Positions 35,357 to 44,562 of a stretch of DNA of 64,000 nucleotides are shown here, piece by piece. The DNA is taken from assembly GCA_030693515.1 (NCBI GenBank), contig JAUYAK010000049.1, positions 35,682 to 99,681 on the forward strand. The letters are read 5' to 3'. Position 1 is the first letter of the stretch; each line of letters opens with the position of its first letter. The notes under the pieces are model-generated. The model was not told where the DNA came from and did not search any database. It worked only from the letters and a program-made list of their open reading frames with translations. The translations under genes and the position numbers were made by a program. The stretch comes from Opitutaceae bacterium (GTDB lineage Bacteria; Verrucomicrobiota; Verrucomicrobiia; Opitutales; Opitutaceae).

Positions 35357-36322
35357 TCAGGCCCGCGGCGGCTTCAGTTGCAGCAGCACGTTGGCGAGCG
35401 TGATCAGGCCGCCGCCGGCCAGCAGCGTCCACGTCGCGGCCTCGTTGCCATAGGCGATCCCCGCCCACACCGAAAAAATCGCCGGCAGAAACAGCGCCAT
35501 CACCGATCCGAAGATCGGCTCGATGCAGTAGATCAGGCCCGCCTCCGTCGCGGTGATCTTCGGCTGCCACGCGTTCATCAGCGAAAACGATCCGTAGGTG
35601 CACAGCACCGTGAGGATGCCCGTGAACACGAGCCACGGCGCCGAGGTCCACGGTGTGATCAAGGCCGCCATGTCCGGCGCCGTCACGCCCGCGAGCACCC
35701 AGAAAATCGCCGCCTCCGTCGCAAACATCACAAACGTGATCCGCTCCGGCCGGTTGCCCGCGAACTCCGGCCGGTCGAGCGTGAGGATCTGCCCCATGAA
35801 AAACAGCGAGGCCAGCAGCGTCTCCCACTCCCCGCGCCCGAGGTGCAGCGTGCGGAAATCGAACCGCCCCAGGATCGCCACCCCCGCGAGCACGAGCGCG
35901 CAGCACACCCAGATGAGCGCGCGCGGGCTGCGCCGCGTCCGCACCGCCAGCCACACCGGGATCAGGATCGCATAGAACTGCGTGAGGAACGCCGAGGTGC
36001 TCGCCTCGATGAACTGCAGCGCATCGTTCTGAAACAGCATGCCCGCCGCCGCGAAGAGCCCGAGGATCACACCCTGTTTCCATTCGCCGGGAGTGGCGCG
36101 CCAGATGTCACGCGGCCGCAGCGCGAACATGAGCAGCACCGCCAGCAGGAAACGCGGCGCCACCGTGTAAACCGCCGAGAACCACGTGCCCGCCTGCGGC
36201 AGCAGCTGCGCATGGAGGAGCGTGATCGCCTTGATCAGCGGGAAGCTCAGGCCCCAGAAGAAATTCGCCACGAGCAGCATGAGCAGCGCGCGCGGGCGCT
36301 CGGGATGATAGGCGTCGGACAT
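35357..36322 (-). CDS. DMT/EamA-family transporter
   Basis: 320 residues, ten membrane helices, two EamA repeats. LLMLLVANFFWGLSFPLIKA is helix 1; FIEASTSAFLTQFYAILIPV is the end of repeat one; ATEAGLIYCIEPIFGSVMAL is repeat two. The ATG at 36322 is chosen over an upstream ATG that adds a basic stretch. It is convergent with the helical envelope gene. It shares the fold, but little sequence, with the DMT gene at 32229. Confidence 0.85.
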   Translation of the reverse strand: MSDAYHPERPRALLMLLVANFFWGLSFPLIKAITLLHAQLLPQAGTWFSAVYTVAPRFLLAVLLMFALRPRDIWRATPGEWKQGVILGLFAAAGMLFQNDALQFIEASTSAFLTQFYAILIPVWLAVRTRRSPRALIWVCCALVLAGVAILGRFDFRTLHLGRGEWETLLASLFFMGQILTLDRPEFAGNRPERITFVMFATEAAIFWVLAGVTAPDMAALITPWTSAPWLVFTGILTVLCTYGSFSLMNAWQPKITATEAGLIYCIEPIFGSVMALFLPAIFSVWAGIAYGNEAATWTLLAGGGLITLANVLLQLKPPRA

Positions 36323-36455
36323 GGCGGGCGTTCGTCGGGAAAAAGTCCCGCCCACCCTGCGCCCGCGGCTCCCGCGCGCCAAGCGAATTGGCCGGCGCGA
36401 GTTTCCCCGTCTCGGAAGCTCGACAGCGGCCGGGCAGACTCGCAGTTATCCCGGC

Positions 36456-37100
36456 ATGGATCTCCGGGTCTATTCCGTCAGCCGCGCCAGAAAAGAACCT
36501 CTCGTGCGATTCATCCGCGAAGCGCTGGAAAACGCCGGCTGCCGCATCCTGCACGAACCCGATCCCTCGGTCGCGCCCTACCGTTTCACGTTTGAAACTC
36601 CCGAAGGCGAGCGGCTCGGCATCATCGTCTATGCTTTCTTCGCCAATTCACAGCCCACCCGCAACCGGCCTGACGACGAACATCGCTTTCAGGTCAAATA
36701 CTCCTCCAAGACAGGAAGCCTGCATCACCTCTGGCAGGATCCCTACATGCTCTACACGACGCTATTCTGCGGGATCGACCTGGAGAGCGGAATATTCGTG
36801 GCGGCCGATCCAATCCTTCACACTCCGATCAAGCTGCCACTCACACTTGAGTTCAGCTCGAAGTGCATTCCCGAGATCCAGCGAAAGGGGTGGATTGCAT
36901 GGGAGTTTGAGCCTCGCGACGGCCCAATAGAAATTGTCGTCACCGGGACCGCCAATCACTTCCTTCGATTGGCGAGATTCGAGCGTGAGGCATTGCGTGA
37001 AGACACGGGGATTCGCCACATGCTGGCCGACCGCGCGGCGTTCGACTATTTCTCACTCACCGGACCCATTCAAAAGTTACCGATGTCAACCCAGCTCTGA
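36456..37100 (+). CDS. Putative restriction endonuclease-like protein
   Basis: 214 residues from the ATG at 36456. It has no signal or membrane helix. DDEHRFQVKYSSKTGSLHHL resembles a PD-(D/E)XK core with QVK in place of ExK, and GIDLESGIFVAADPILH and IEIVVTGTANHFLRLARFER follow. Proteins of this type are found, to my memory, near cytosine methyltransferases. It lies next to a second nuclease-like gene and a methyltransferase fragment. The DNA is less GC-rich than its surroundings, as expected for a transferred defence island. The exact family is not certain. Confidence 0.55.
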   Translation: MDLRVYSVSRARKEPLVRFIREALENAGCRILHEPDPSVAPYRFTFETPEGERLGIIVYAFFANSQPTRNRPDDEHRFQVKYSSKTGSLHHLWQDPYMLYTTLFCGIDLESGIFVAADPILHTPIKLPLTLEFSSKCIPEIQRKGWIAWEFEPRDGPIEIVVTGTANHFLRLARFEREALREDTGIRHMLADRAAFDYFSLTGPIQKLPMSTQL

Positions 37101-37110
37101 GCGAGATGAG

Positions 37111-37620
37111 TCAGTAACCAAGAATCAGAATCTCGTCCAACGGAAGCGTGAGGCGACGGCTTACGAACAACGTTTCCATAAACGTGCATACTTTCACAAA
37201 GTCATCGCTGCCCTTGTAACGGTTCCGCACAGCAATCGCCAGTTTGTCGACACTGTCTGAAGCGCACGCCTGGAACAGATCCTTTAGAAACTGGTGATTT
37301 ACCACACCACGTCCGGCTTCGACCTCGAGCATATATTTTTCGAGCGGATGGTAACAGTCCGCCGAGAACGCCTTTTCGATTTTCCCATTCTCACCGTAGA
37401 GCACAGGCACTGGAATTTTTCCGTCCTTCGATTTTCCACTTTCGACCAAAAACCCAAGTTCGCGGAGGTTGTCCGCGACAATTCCCAAGACACCGTCGCT
37501 CGTCAGATTGTGTTCGTCCGATGTGAACCGCCTATGGGATGCCTCAAACGTTTGGATGATCCGCTGACCGAGCATCGATGATGGACCCGACTTTGGGAAA
37601 CGCTGCCAGCGAAGTTTCAC
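37111..37620 (-). CDS. Restriction endonuclease-like protein (PD-(D/E)XK type)
   Basis: 169 residues from a GTG at 37620 (VKLRWQRFPKSGPSSMLGQR). The longer TTG-initiated frame would read through methyltransferase DNA. The core is AFSADCYHPLEKYMLEVEAG, then RGVVNHQFLKDLFQACASDS, KLAIAVRNRYKG and LPLDEILILGY. This is a widespread type II restriction-like family in which the LEVEAG strand is taken as part of the active site. It is on the strand opposite to the methyltransferase fragment and converges with the gene at 36456. It is AT-richer than the genome. Confidence 0.6.
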   Translation of the reverse strand: MKLRWQRFPKSGPSSMLGQRIIQTFEASHRRFTSDEHNLTSDGVLGIVADNLRELGFLVESGKSKDGKIPVPVLYGENGKIEKAFSADCYHPLEKYMLEVEAGRGVVNHQFLKDLFQACASDSVDKLAIAVRNRYKGSDDFVKVCTFMETLFVSRRLTLPLDEILILGY

Positions 37621-37659
37621 TTTTTCGTTTGGTCTTGGGGATTTCCAATCGCGATCAAC

Positions 37660-38469
37660 ATGAAGAGAAGCTTCCGAGCCAGATATCAGCGGGTCGAGCT
37701 CAACCTGTGACGCGTCGGCGATTTCGGCGTCCCGCAACTCCGCGAGCGGCTCTTCCTCGTCGCGGCGCGCGATGGCACCGCGTTCAAGTTTCCCGAGCCA
37801 ACCTTCCGGGAGCGCGATTCGGAAATCGAAGAAACCTTTCTCTCCAGCACCACCGCATTGCCGCCTTATCGCACCGCATGGGACGCGCTCGGTGACTTAC
37901 CGCCGTTTCCCGATGAAGAGGATCTTGCGATGCGCGGGCGCTGGGCCGAGCTGCTTCCAACTATTCCTGAAGGCCAAAATTACCTCTGGCACACCGACCG
38001 AGGGGGTGGTCGGCCGCTTTTCGGCTGGAGGCGCCGCTTTTGGAATTTCCTCCTCAAACTCGCCAAAGATCGCCCGTCTTGGACCATCCAAGCGCAACCT
38101 GGGCCCTCCGTCGGGCCGTTCCACTGGAACAATCGCCGCCTGAGCATCCGTGAGCTTTGCCGCCTACAGACATTTCCGGACGACGTGATGATCACCGGCA
38201 ACCGCGGCGCAGCCCAAAAGCAAATTGGCAACGCTGCGCCCTCGCTGCTCGCCGAAGTCATCGGACGAAAAATCCGCACCGATCTTTTAGGTGCGGCGTC
38301 ACTACGCCGCCCATTGAAACTTCTTCCGCCTGATCGTTCGCCCGCACCTCTCGCAGAGCCCGTTGAGCCAGTCCCGGCCCACTATCTGCGGCTCTCCGGA
38401 AACACGAGCGCCCATCCTGGCACTGGCAAGGGATTCGGTGCGCGCGCCAGACTACGGGCGCTGGCGTAA
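37660..38469 (+). pseudogene. C-terminal fragment of a cytosine-5 DNA methyltransferase
   Basis: Only the end of a Dcm-type enzyme is left. DFGVPQLRERLFLVAARDG is motif VIII and its context; RLSIRELCRLQTFPDDVM is motif IX and KQIGNAAPSLLAEVIGR is motif X. The catalytic PCQ and SAM-binding motifs are absent. The coding frame continues upstream to about 37642 (RYQRVELNL) but is broken by a TGA at 37708-37710. The gene is therefore truncated at the 5' side and carries a nonsense codon. Without the enzyme, the nearby nuclease-like genes would not be protected if active. Confidence 0.78.
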
Positions 38470-38515
38470 TTTTCAGCCACTCGACAGGCGCGGTCACGAC
38501 TGCCCTCCTCCCCGT

Positions 38516-40000
38516 ATGGCCAAGGCGAAATCAAATCGGCGCATCTCAAAGCACGACTACGAAGCCCGCGTGCCCGGCGTGCGCGAGGCGCTCATCCAGC
38601 TCCAAATCAAGCTGCAGGCGGCGCCGTTTCCCGTGCTCCTCGTCATCGCCGGCGACGACGCCTCGGGCAAGGGCGACGTCGTGAACCTCCTCAACGGCTG
38701 GCTCGACCCGCGCGGCGTCGAGACTTTCGCGTTCCACGATCCGACCGACGAGGAGCGCGAGCGCCCGCCCCTGTGGCGCTACTGGCGCTCGCTCCCGCCG
38801 CACGGCCGCATGGCGATCTACGCCGGCGGCTGGCACGACGACGCCTTCGCCAGCGATCCGCACACCCCGCGCGAACTCGCGGAGTTCGACGCCACCCTCG
38901 CCCGCCTCGCCCATTTCGAGGGCTTGCTGGCCGACGGCGGCGCCCTGCTCGTGAAAATCTGGCTTACCCTCGGCCCAGACGCGCAGCGCGACCGGCTGCA
39001 CGAACTCGAGGGCGATCCCGACACCGCGTGGCGTGTCTCCCCCGAAGATTGGAAATTTCACCGTGCCTACGCACGCCGCGCCGCCCTCGCCGCCCGCCTG
39101 CGCCGCGCCACCGAACTCACCGCCGCGCCGTGGCACCTCGTCGAGGCCGCCGATCCCCGCGCCCGCAACCTGGCCATCTCCGACACGCTGCTGGCCCGTT
39201 TCAAGAAACATCTCCGCACGCAGGCCGCGCGGCCCGCGCCCAAAAAACCGCGGCGCATCACGCCGCTCCGGGCCGTCGGCCGGCGCATGCTCCAGGCGGT
39301 CCCTCTCGATCAAACCCTCACCGAAGCGGACTATGCGGAAAAGCGCGCCAAGTGGCTCAGCCGGCTCAACCGCGCCGTGCGCGACGCCGCGCAGCACGGC
39401 CGCTCCATCGTGTGGGTTTTCGAGGGTTGGGATGCCGCGGGCAAGGGCGGCGTGATCCGCCGCCTCACCAGCGCGATCGACGCGCGCGACTGCCGCGTGA
39501 TTCCCGTCGCCAAGCCGACCGACGAGGAGAAGGCGCACCACTACCTCTGGCGTTTCTGGCGTCACATCCCCCGCGCCGGCCGCGTGACCATCTACGATCG
39601 CTCGTGGTATGGGCGCGTGCTCGTCGAGCGCATCGAGGGCTTTTGCCGGCCCGAGGAGTGGCGGCGGGCGTTTGAGGAGCTGAACGACTTCGAGGCCCAG
39701 CTCACGGCGCACGGCACCATCGTGATCAAGTTCTGGCTCCACCTCTCGCCCGCGGAGCAGCTCCGCCGTTTCCGCGAGCGCGAGGCGACCGTCTACAAAC
39801 GCCACAAGATCAACGCGGAGGACTGGCGCAACCGCCGCCAGCGGGCCGCCTACGAGACGGCCGCCGGCGACATGCTCGTGCTCACCGATCGCCCCGCCGC
39901 GCCGTGGCACCTCATGGCCGCGGAGAACAAGCGCTTCGCGCGCCTCGAAATTCTCCGCGCCTCGTGCAAAGCCATCGCGGACGCGCTCGGGCAGGAGTGA
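38516..40000 (+). CDS. pap: Polyphosphate:AMP phosphotransferase (fused PPK2, class II)
   Basis: 494 residues with two PPK2 domains in tandem. The N-terminal domain has IAGDDASGKGDVV and the C-terminal one VFEGWDAAGKGGVIRRL, both Walker A, then YDRSWYGRVLVERIEGF and NAEDWRNRRQ. This layout is that of Pap enzymes, which transfer phosphate from polyphosphate to AMP to give ADP. The ATG at 38516 starts MAKAKSNRRISKHDYEARVP. It recovers adenylate and energy from polyphosphate. No other polyphosphate gene is near. Confidence 0.9.
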   Translation: MAKAKSNRRISKHDYEARVPGVREALIQLQIKLQAAPFPVLLVIAGDDASGKGDVVNLLNGWLDPRGVETFAFHDPTDEERERPPLWRYWRSLPPHGRMAIYAGGWHDDAFASDPHTPRELAEFDATLARLAHFEGLLADGGALLVKIWLTLGPDAQRDRLHELEGDPDTAWRVSPEDWKFHRAYARRAALAARLRRATELTAAPWHLVEAADPRARNLAISDTLLARFKKHLRTQAARPAPKKPRRITPLRAVGRRMLQAVPLDQTLTEADYAEKRAKWLSRLNRAVRDAAQHGRSIVWVFEGWDAAGKGGVIRRLTSAIDARDCRVIPVAKPTDEEKAHHYLWRFWRHIPRAGRVTIYDRSWYGRVLVERIEGFCRPEEWRRAFEELNDFEAQLTAHGTIVIKFWLHLSPAEQLRRFREREATVYKRHKINAEDWRNRRQRAAYETAAGDMLVLTDRPAAPWHLMAAENKRFARLEILRASCKAIADALGQE

Positions 40001-40034
40001 GCAGCCGTAGCTTGATGGATTTCACCTGGATTGA

Positions 40035-40117
40035 GGTGGGCGGGCACGTCCCTGTGCCCGCATGGCGAATCATTGCGCAAGTGCCCGAATGCGTGCGCAG
40101 CGACGCGCCCGCCCACC
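40035..40117. repeat. Palindromic repeat, GGTGGGCGGGCACGTCCCTG type
   Basis: The left arm GGTGGGCGGGCACGTCCCTG pairs with a right arm ending GACGCGCCCGCCCACC, 83 bp overall with a loop. It resembles the GCGTCCCTGCC family in its core but has different ends. It occupies the gap after pap. Confidence 0.65.
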
Positions 40118-40202
40118 CGGCCGAAAGGCGGAGACTCCAGGACGAGTGGCCTGCCACCCCACCGCGCTTGCCTCGCGCCGCGCCCGCGCCGAGCCTCGGC
40201 GC

Positions 40203-40574
40203 GTGATCGTGCTGCTGCTCTTCCTGCCGCTCTTCCTCGCCTTCGAGGTAGGGCAGCTCGTGATCAGCGAACGCTACCTCGGGCTGAAACAGATCGCACG
40301 CGGCACCGATCCGCGGTCGCTGGGCCCGCGCGAGTCCGTGGCGTTCTGCTGGAGCGCGCTTCTGATCCTCTACTGGCTGTGGATGCTCGTGCTGCTCGCG
40401 CTGCCGGCCGGGCGGGTGCATGGCGCGGGCCTGCTCGCGGTCTCGGCGCTCGGCTACACGCTGCGGCGCAGCGTGGGCCTGCGGTGGATTTTGGTGATCC
40501 TGACCTTCGAAGGCGCCCTGCGCCTCGGTCTCTTGTTCTCGCTGGCCGCGGCCGCGTGGCTCGGGCTCGACTAG
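40203..40574 (+). CDS. Small integral membrane protein
   Basis: 123 residues from a GTG at 40203 (VIVLLLFLPLFLAFEVGQLV). Four membrane helices: 1-20, about 43-63, 70-90 and 98-118. There are no recognisable motifs. It converges with the small gene at 40571 and the two stop codons overlap. The upstream extension of the open frame covers a palindromic repeat and is not used. Confidence 0.68.
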   Translation: MIVLLLFLPLFLAFEVGQLVISERYLGLKQIARGTDPRSLGPRESVAFCWSALLILYWLWMLVLLALPAGRVHGAGLLAVSALGYTLRRSVGLRWILVILTFEGALRLGLLFSLAAAAWLGLD

Positions 40575-40852
40575 CGAGAGAGCCGGCGGGTCTCGGCCTT
40601 GGGCGCCGGCTCGGCGAACGAAGCGGCGAAAAAATCCTGCGCGGCCGAGATGAACTTGGCGTATTTGCCGTAGTCGCCAGTCCATGAATTGGGCACGCAG
40701 ACCCGCTTGATGATGCCGCGGCCCACCCGGTCCGCCGCCTCGGTGTCGGCCGCCAGCTCGACTGCAAACTTCGGATCGTGCGCATGGACGACATAGTGGC
40801 GCGAGCCACCGCGCTCCTCGCGCTCGATGCGGATAAAAGGGGAGTCGTTCAT
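40571..40852 (-). CDS. Small cytoplasmic hypothetical protein
   Basis: 93 residues from the ATG at 40852 (MNDSPFIRIEREERGGSRHY). It has a beta-rich first half (VVHAHDPKFAVELAAD) and a helical end (YAKFISAAQDFFAASFAEPA). No signal, membrane helix or known motif. It is divergent from the coiled-coil/CBM-like gene at 41030, with a 177-bp gap. Confidence 0.65.
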   Translation of the reverse strand: MNDSPFIRIEREERGGSRHYVVHAHDPKFAVELAADTEAADRVGRGIIKRVCVPNSWTGDYGKYAKFISAAQDFFAASFAEPAPKAETRRLSR

Positions 40853-41029
40853 CGCGCACCGGCACCGTGCGCCCGAGCGCCGCGCGGCACAATCTCCGAA
40901 TGCCGCCGCGCGCGGGAGTTTTCCCCTTGAGCCGCACGGCGGCGCGACGCACAAAACTTTCCTCCAGCCGCGCATCGCGGCCTTCCCGCCCACCGCGGGA
41001 GGCCCGGCGCGGGCGCCGCCCTTCCACGC

Positions 41030-42382
41030 ATGAAGCCTTCCCCGCATCCCCGCCTGCCTGCCTGGCCCTTCGTCTTGATCGCGGGCGCGCTGCTCGCCGC
41101 CGCCGCCTACCTGGGGGCTCACGCCTCCGATCCGTTGCCCCCCGCCGCGATGGCCGCCATCGCCGGGTGCGTGGGCCTGAGCGCCATCGTGCTGCTCTTT
41201 CCGCTGGTCGCCCACTACGAACGGCTGAAGAACGAGGCGCTCGCCGAGCGCCAGCGCACCCTCGAGCACCTCGCGGCCACGATCTCCGCCGCCGGCGAAC
41301 AGGTGGGCATCGCCGCCACCGGCCTCCACGGCATCGCCGATCTCGCGCACCGGAATCTCCGCCAGGCCGAGCAGCTGCCGCAGAAATTGCAGGAGAAAAT
41401 CGCGGAGTTTCAGGCGCAGCTGGCCGCGGCGGCCGACACGGAGAAGGAGGAACTCGAGCGCGAGCTGCTCGCCCTCCGCACCTCCGAGAGCGAGCGGCTC
41501 GAAACCATCACGCAACGCGTTGCCAAGCTCACCGCCGAGTGGGCCAAGCTCGAAGCCGCCACGCGCGATCAGACCGCCGTGCTCACGCGCGAGGTCGATG
41601 CCCGCCTCGCGCGCCTCGAGGCGCTCGCCCGCAGCGCCGGCCCCGCGGCCATGGCCGCCGTCGTCACCGCCGCTGCCCCAGTCGCAGCGGCGGAGCTCGT
41701 CGCCCCCGAGCCGACGCCCGTGAGTTCCAGCCCACCCGCCGCCACGCGCCCAACCCCGCCGCCCGAAGCCGAGGCCCCGGCCTCGCCGCCGAAGCGCCCC
41801 CGCAAACCCCGCCGCGATCCCGCCGCCGCCGAGATCGCCAGCGAACCCGCCGCCACTATGTCGATCACCCCGCCCTCCGATGAGCCGCCGCCCGTGCCTG
41901 CGGCCACCATCATCGAGGTCGCCCCCGTGGCCCCCGGGACGGCCGAGCCTTTTTCCGGCCAGATCGCGGGCACGCCCGTTTCTCCCTCACCCACTCCACC
42001 GCAGCCGGCCGCCCGCCAACGTCCGGCGCCGCCCGATCACGACGACGACGCGCCCGCGCTCGGCCTCGACCTCGGCGACACTGGTGGCGCCGCGAGCGTC
42101 TCCGAGCGCACCCTCAGCTCCGACGGCGCGACCCGCCTCATCGCCACCGCCTACATCGGCATCGGCAACCGCCTCTTCATCCGCGGCGAAGGCCCCGGGC
42201 TCGCCTGGGACAAGGGCATGCCGCTCCAGTTCGTCTCCATCGGCAAGTGGCGCTGGGAAACCAACGACGCCACCGCGCCCGTCCGCTTCAAGCTCTACAA
42301 AAACGACGAGGTCGAGTGCGCCGCCCTCGGCGCGCAGTCCCTCGATCCCGGCTACCAGCACGAGGTGACGGCTGCGTTCTGA
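41030..42382 (+). CDS. Membrane-anchored coiled-coil protein with CBM-like C-terminal domain
   Basis: 450 residues. Two membrane helices lie in the first 60 residues (WPFVLIAGALLAAAAYLG and AGCVGLSAIVLLFPLVAHY). A coiled coil runs to about 190 (LERELLALRTSESERLETIT), then 150 residues of Pro/Ala-rich linker. The last 90 residues are a compact beta domain: IATAYIGIGNRLFIRGEGPG, LQFVSIGKWRWE and FKLYKNDEVECA. This domain resembles the glycogen-binding (AMPK-type) CBM fold. It could tie the membrane to a polysaccharide or to another domain in the cytoplasm. The function is unknown. Confidence 0.7.
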   Translation: MKPSPHPRLPAWPFVLIAGALLAAAAYLGAHASDPLPPAAMAAIAGCVGLSAIVLLFPLVAHYERLKNEALAERQRTLEHLAATISAAGEQVGIAATGLHGIADLAHRNLRQAEQLPQKLQEKIAEFQAQLAAAADTEKEELERELLALRTSESERLETITQRVAKLTAEWAKLEAATRDQTAVLTREVDARLARLEALARSAGPAAMAAVVTAAAPVAAAELVAPEPTPVSSSPPAATRPTPPPEAEAPASPPKRPRKPRRDPAAAEIASEPAATMSITPPSDEPPPVPAATIIEVAPVAPGTAEPFSGQIAGTPVSPSPTPPQPAARQRPAPPDHDDDAPALGLDLGDTGGAASVSERTLSSDGATRLIATAYIGIGNRLFIRGEGPGLAWDKGMPLQFVSIGKWRWETNDATAPVRFKLYKNDEVECAALGAQSLDPGYQHEVTAAF

Positions 42383-42435
42383 ACGCCGCCTCCTCCATCC
42401 CATTTGCTTCCTCCGCCACCGGGCACCCGCTTGCC

Positions 42436-44451
42436 ATGAAATTCCCTCTCTATCTCGCCGGCACCCTCCTCGCGCTCGCCCCGCTCGGCCCCCTCTGGGC
42501 CGCCGCCGCACCTGCGTCCGCGCCCAACGCCGCGGATCAAATGTTCGCGGAGTATTTCCGCACCGAGACCGCGAAGCTCGCCGCCGGGTCGTTGGGCGGG
42601 GTGAAAACGCTCCGCGACTGGACCGACCACCGCGCGGAGTATCGCGAGCAATTGTTCGAAATGCTCGGCCTCTCACCGCGGCCCGCGAAGACCGACCTGC
42701 GCGCGACCGTCACGGGGCGTGTGGAGCACGCGGAGTTTTTCGTCGAGAAGCTCCATTTCCAGTCGCTCCCCGGCCTCTACGTGACGGCCAACCTCTACGT
42801 GCCGAAAAATCTCACCGGCCGCGCACCCGCGATTCTCTACGGCTCCGGCCACGCCGTCGTGAAGGACGGCAAGACCAGCCTCGGCAACAAGGCCGGCTAC
42901 CAGCACCACGGCGAATGGTTCGCGCGGCACGGCTACATTTGCCTCACGCTCGACACCATTCAGCTCGGCGAACTCGAGGGCGCGCACCACGGCACCAAGC
43001 GCCTCGGCATGTGGTGGTGGAATTCACGCGGCTACACGCCCGCCGGCGTCGAGGCGTGGAACGGCATCCGCGCCCTCGACTACCTCCAGTCGCGCGCCGA
43101 CGTCGATCCCGAGAAGATCGGCATGACGGGCCGCTCCGGCGGCGGCGCCTACACGTGGTATACGGCCGCGCTCGACGACCGCATCAAGGTCGCCGTGCCC
43201 GTCGCCGGCATCACCGATTTGCACAACCACGTCGTCGATGGCGTCGTGAAGGGCCACTGCGACTGCATGTTCATGGTGAACACCTATCGCTGGGACTACA
43301 CCAAGCTCGCCGCACTCCTCGCCCCGCGCCCGCTGCTCCTCGCCAACTCCGACAAGGACGGCATCTTCCCCCTCGACGGCGTCGTGCGCGTGCATGGCGA
43401 ACTCGCCCGCCTCTACGCGCTGCACAAGGCCAGCGACAAACTCGGCCTCCTCATCACCGAGGGCCCGCACAAGGACACGCAGGACCTACAAGTCCCCGCC
43501 TTCCGCTGGTTCAACCGCTGGCTTAAAAACGAACCCGACACCCTCGTGAAAGTCGCCGCCGAAAAACTCTTCGATCCGAAGCAACTCCGCGTCTTCCCCG
43601 TCGGCGGAGAGCCGAAGGACGAGCGCACGACGAAAATCCACGACACCTTCGTCCCGCTGGCCGCGCCCGCCGTGCCCGCGAATGCCGCCGAGTGGGCGAA
43701 ACAAAAGGAAACGTGGATGCGTGCGCTGCGGGAGAAGGTGTTTCGCGGGTGGCCGGCGGAGGGCGAGCCGCTGGCAGTCTCCCGTCTGCGAAGCGACATC
43801 GCGCACGCGGCTCGGGTGACAGAATATGGCTTTACGACCCACGGTGATGTCAGACTTTCGCTGACTTTGCACACATCGCCATCGCCCGAACAGTCCTCGC
43901 CGAAGAAGCTCATTCTAGTTGTTCACGACAGCCGTGAATATCATCAGCCTGATGTCGCCTCATCGGAGGCATTTTGGAGCGGCGACGTTGCTGTCGCGTA
44001 TTTCTCACCACGAGGCTTCGATCTTACTACTTCAGGCCTCTCTGCCGTCGACCAAATCGAAGTTCGGCGTCGCTACATGCTACTCGGCCAAACGATCGAT
44101 TCCATGCGTGTATGGGATATTCGCCGCGCTGTCGCAGCGCTGCGCACCAAAGACCTCCTCGGCGACATTCCTGTCCAGATCGTGGGGTATCGTGAACAAG
44201 CGACCAATGCGCTCTACGCCTCGCTGTTCATCGACAACATCGAGAACATCCGCCTCGTCCAAGCGCCCACATCGCATACGAACGGTCCTGACTACCTCAA
44301 CGTGCTCCGCATTCTCGATATTCCGCAGGCGCTCGCGCTGGCCGCCGAACGTCAGCCCGTCAAACTCACCGGCTCCGATCCCGACAAGTGGTCGTGGCCC
44401 ACCCAAACCGCCCAGCGCCTCGGCTGGCCGCGCGACCGCCTCTCGTGGTGA
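42436..44451 (+). CDS. Secreted two-domain acetyl-xylan-esterase/dienelactone-hydrolase-like protein
   Basis: 671 residues from the ATG at 42436 with a signal peptide ([20 protein letters not shown]). The first alpha/beta hydrolase domain (~40-420) has [20 protein letters not shown], the nucleophile in [14 protein letters not shown], an Asp in [12 protein letters not shown] and a His in [12 protein letters not shown] second hydrolase-like domain (~440-670) lacks a clear GxSxG ([19 protein letters not shown]) and is probably inactive. Similar proteins are acetyl or feruloyl esterases on plant or algal polysaccharide. The last 600 bp are less GC-rich than the first part. Confidence 0.8.
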   Translation: MKFPLYLAGTLLALAPLGPLWAAAAPASAPNAADQMFAEYFRTETAKLAAGSLGGVKTLRDWTDHRAEYREQLFEMLGLSPRPAKTDLRATVTGRVEHAEFFVEKLHFQSLPGLYVTANLYVPKNLTGRAPAILYGSGHAVVKDGKTSLGNKAGYQHHGEWFARHGYICLTLDTIQLGELEGAHHGTKRLGMWWWNSRGYTPAGVEAWNGIRALDYLQSRADVDPEKIGMTGRSGGGAYTWYTAALDDRIKVAVPVAGITDLHNHVVDGVVKGHCDCMFMVNTYRWDYTKLAALLAPRPLLLANSDKDGIFPLDGVVRVHGELARLYALHKASDKLGLLITEGPHKDTQDLQVPAFRWFNRWLKNEPDTLVKVAAEKLFDPKQLRVFPVGGEPKDERTTKIHDTFVPLAAPAVPANAAEWAKQKETWMRALREKVFRGWPAEGEPLAVSRLRSDIAHAARVTEYGFTTHGDVRLSLTLHTSPSPEQSSPKKLILVVHDSREYHQPDVASSEAFWSGDVAVAYFSPRGFDLTTSGLSAVDQIEVRRRYMLLGQTIDSMRVWDIRRAVAALRTKDLLGDIPVQIVGYREQATNALYASLFIDNIENIRLVQAPTSHTNGPDYLNVLRILDIPQALALAAERQPVKLTGSDPDKWSWPTQTAQRLGWPRDRLSW

Positions 44452-44487
44452 AGGCATCGCGCCGCGCCCCTGGCACTGTGGGACAGA

Positions 44488-44562
44488 CTGTGGGAGGGGC
44501 TTTATGCCCCGACGGATTGCCGCGCGCGCCCGCTCAGTCGGGGCATAAAGCCCCTCCCACAG
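44488..44562. repeat. Perfect 26-bp inverted repeat overlapping the start of rlmF
   Basis: CTGTGGGAGGGGCTTTATGC plus CCCGAC (44488-44513) is matched exactly by its reverse complement at 44537-44562, with a 23-bp spacer. No mismatch occurs in the 26 bp. It falls within what must be the 5' end or leader of rlmF. As RNA it would form a very stable hairpin. Confidence 0.95.

Noticed and set aside
37858..38469. Methyltransferase fragment as an intact 203-residue gene
   Set aside because: Family motif VIII (DFGVPQLRER) lies upstream of that start in the same frame, and the catalytic half is absent, so it is a truncated gene and not a small protein.
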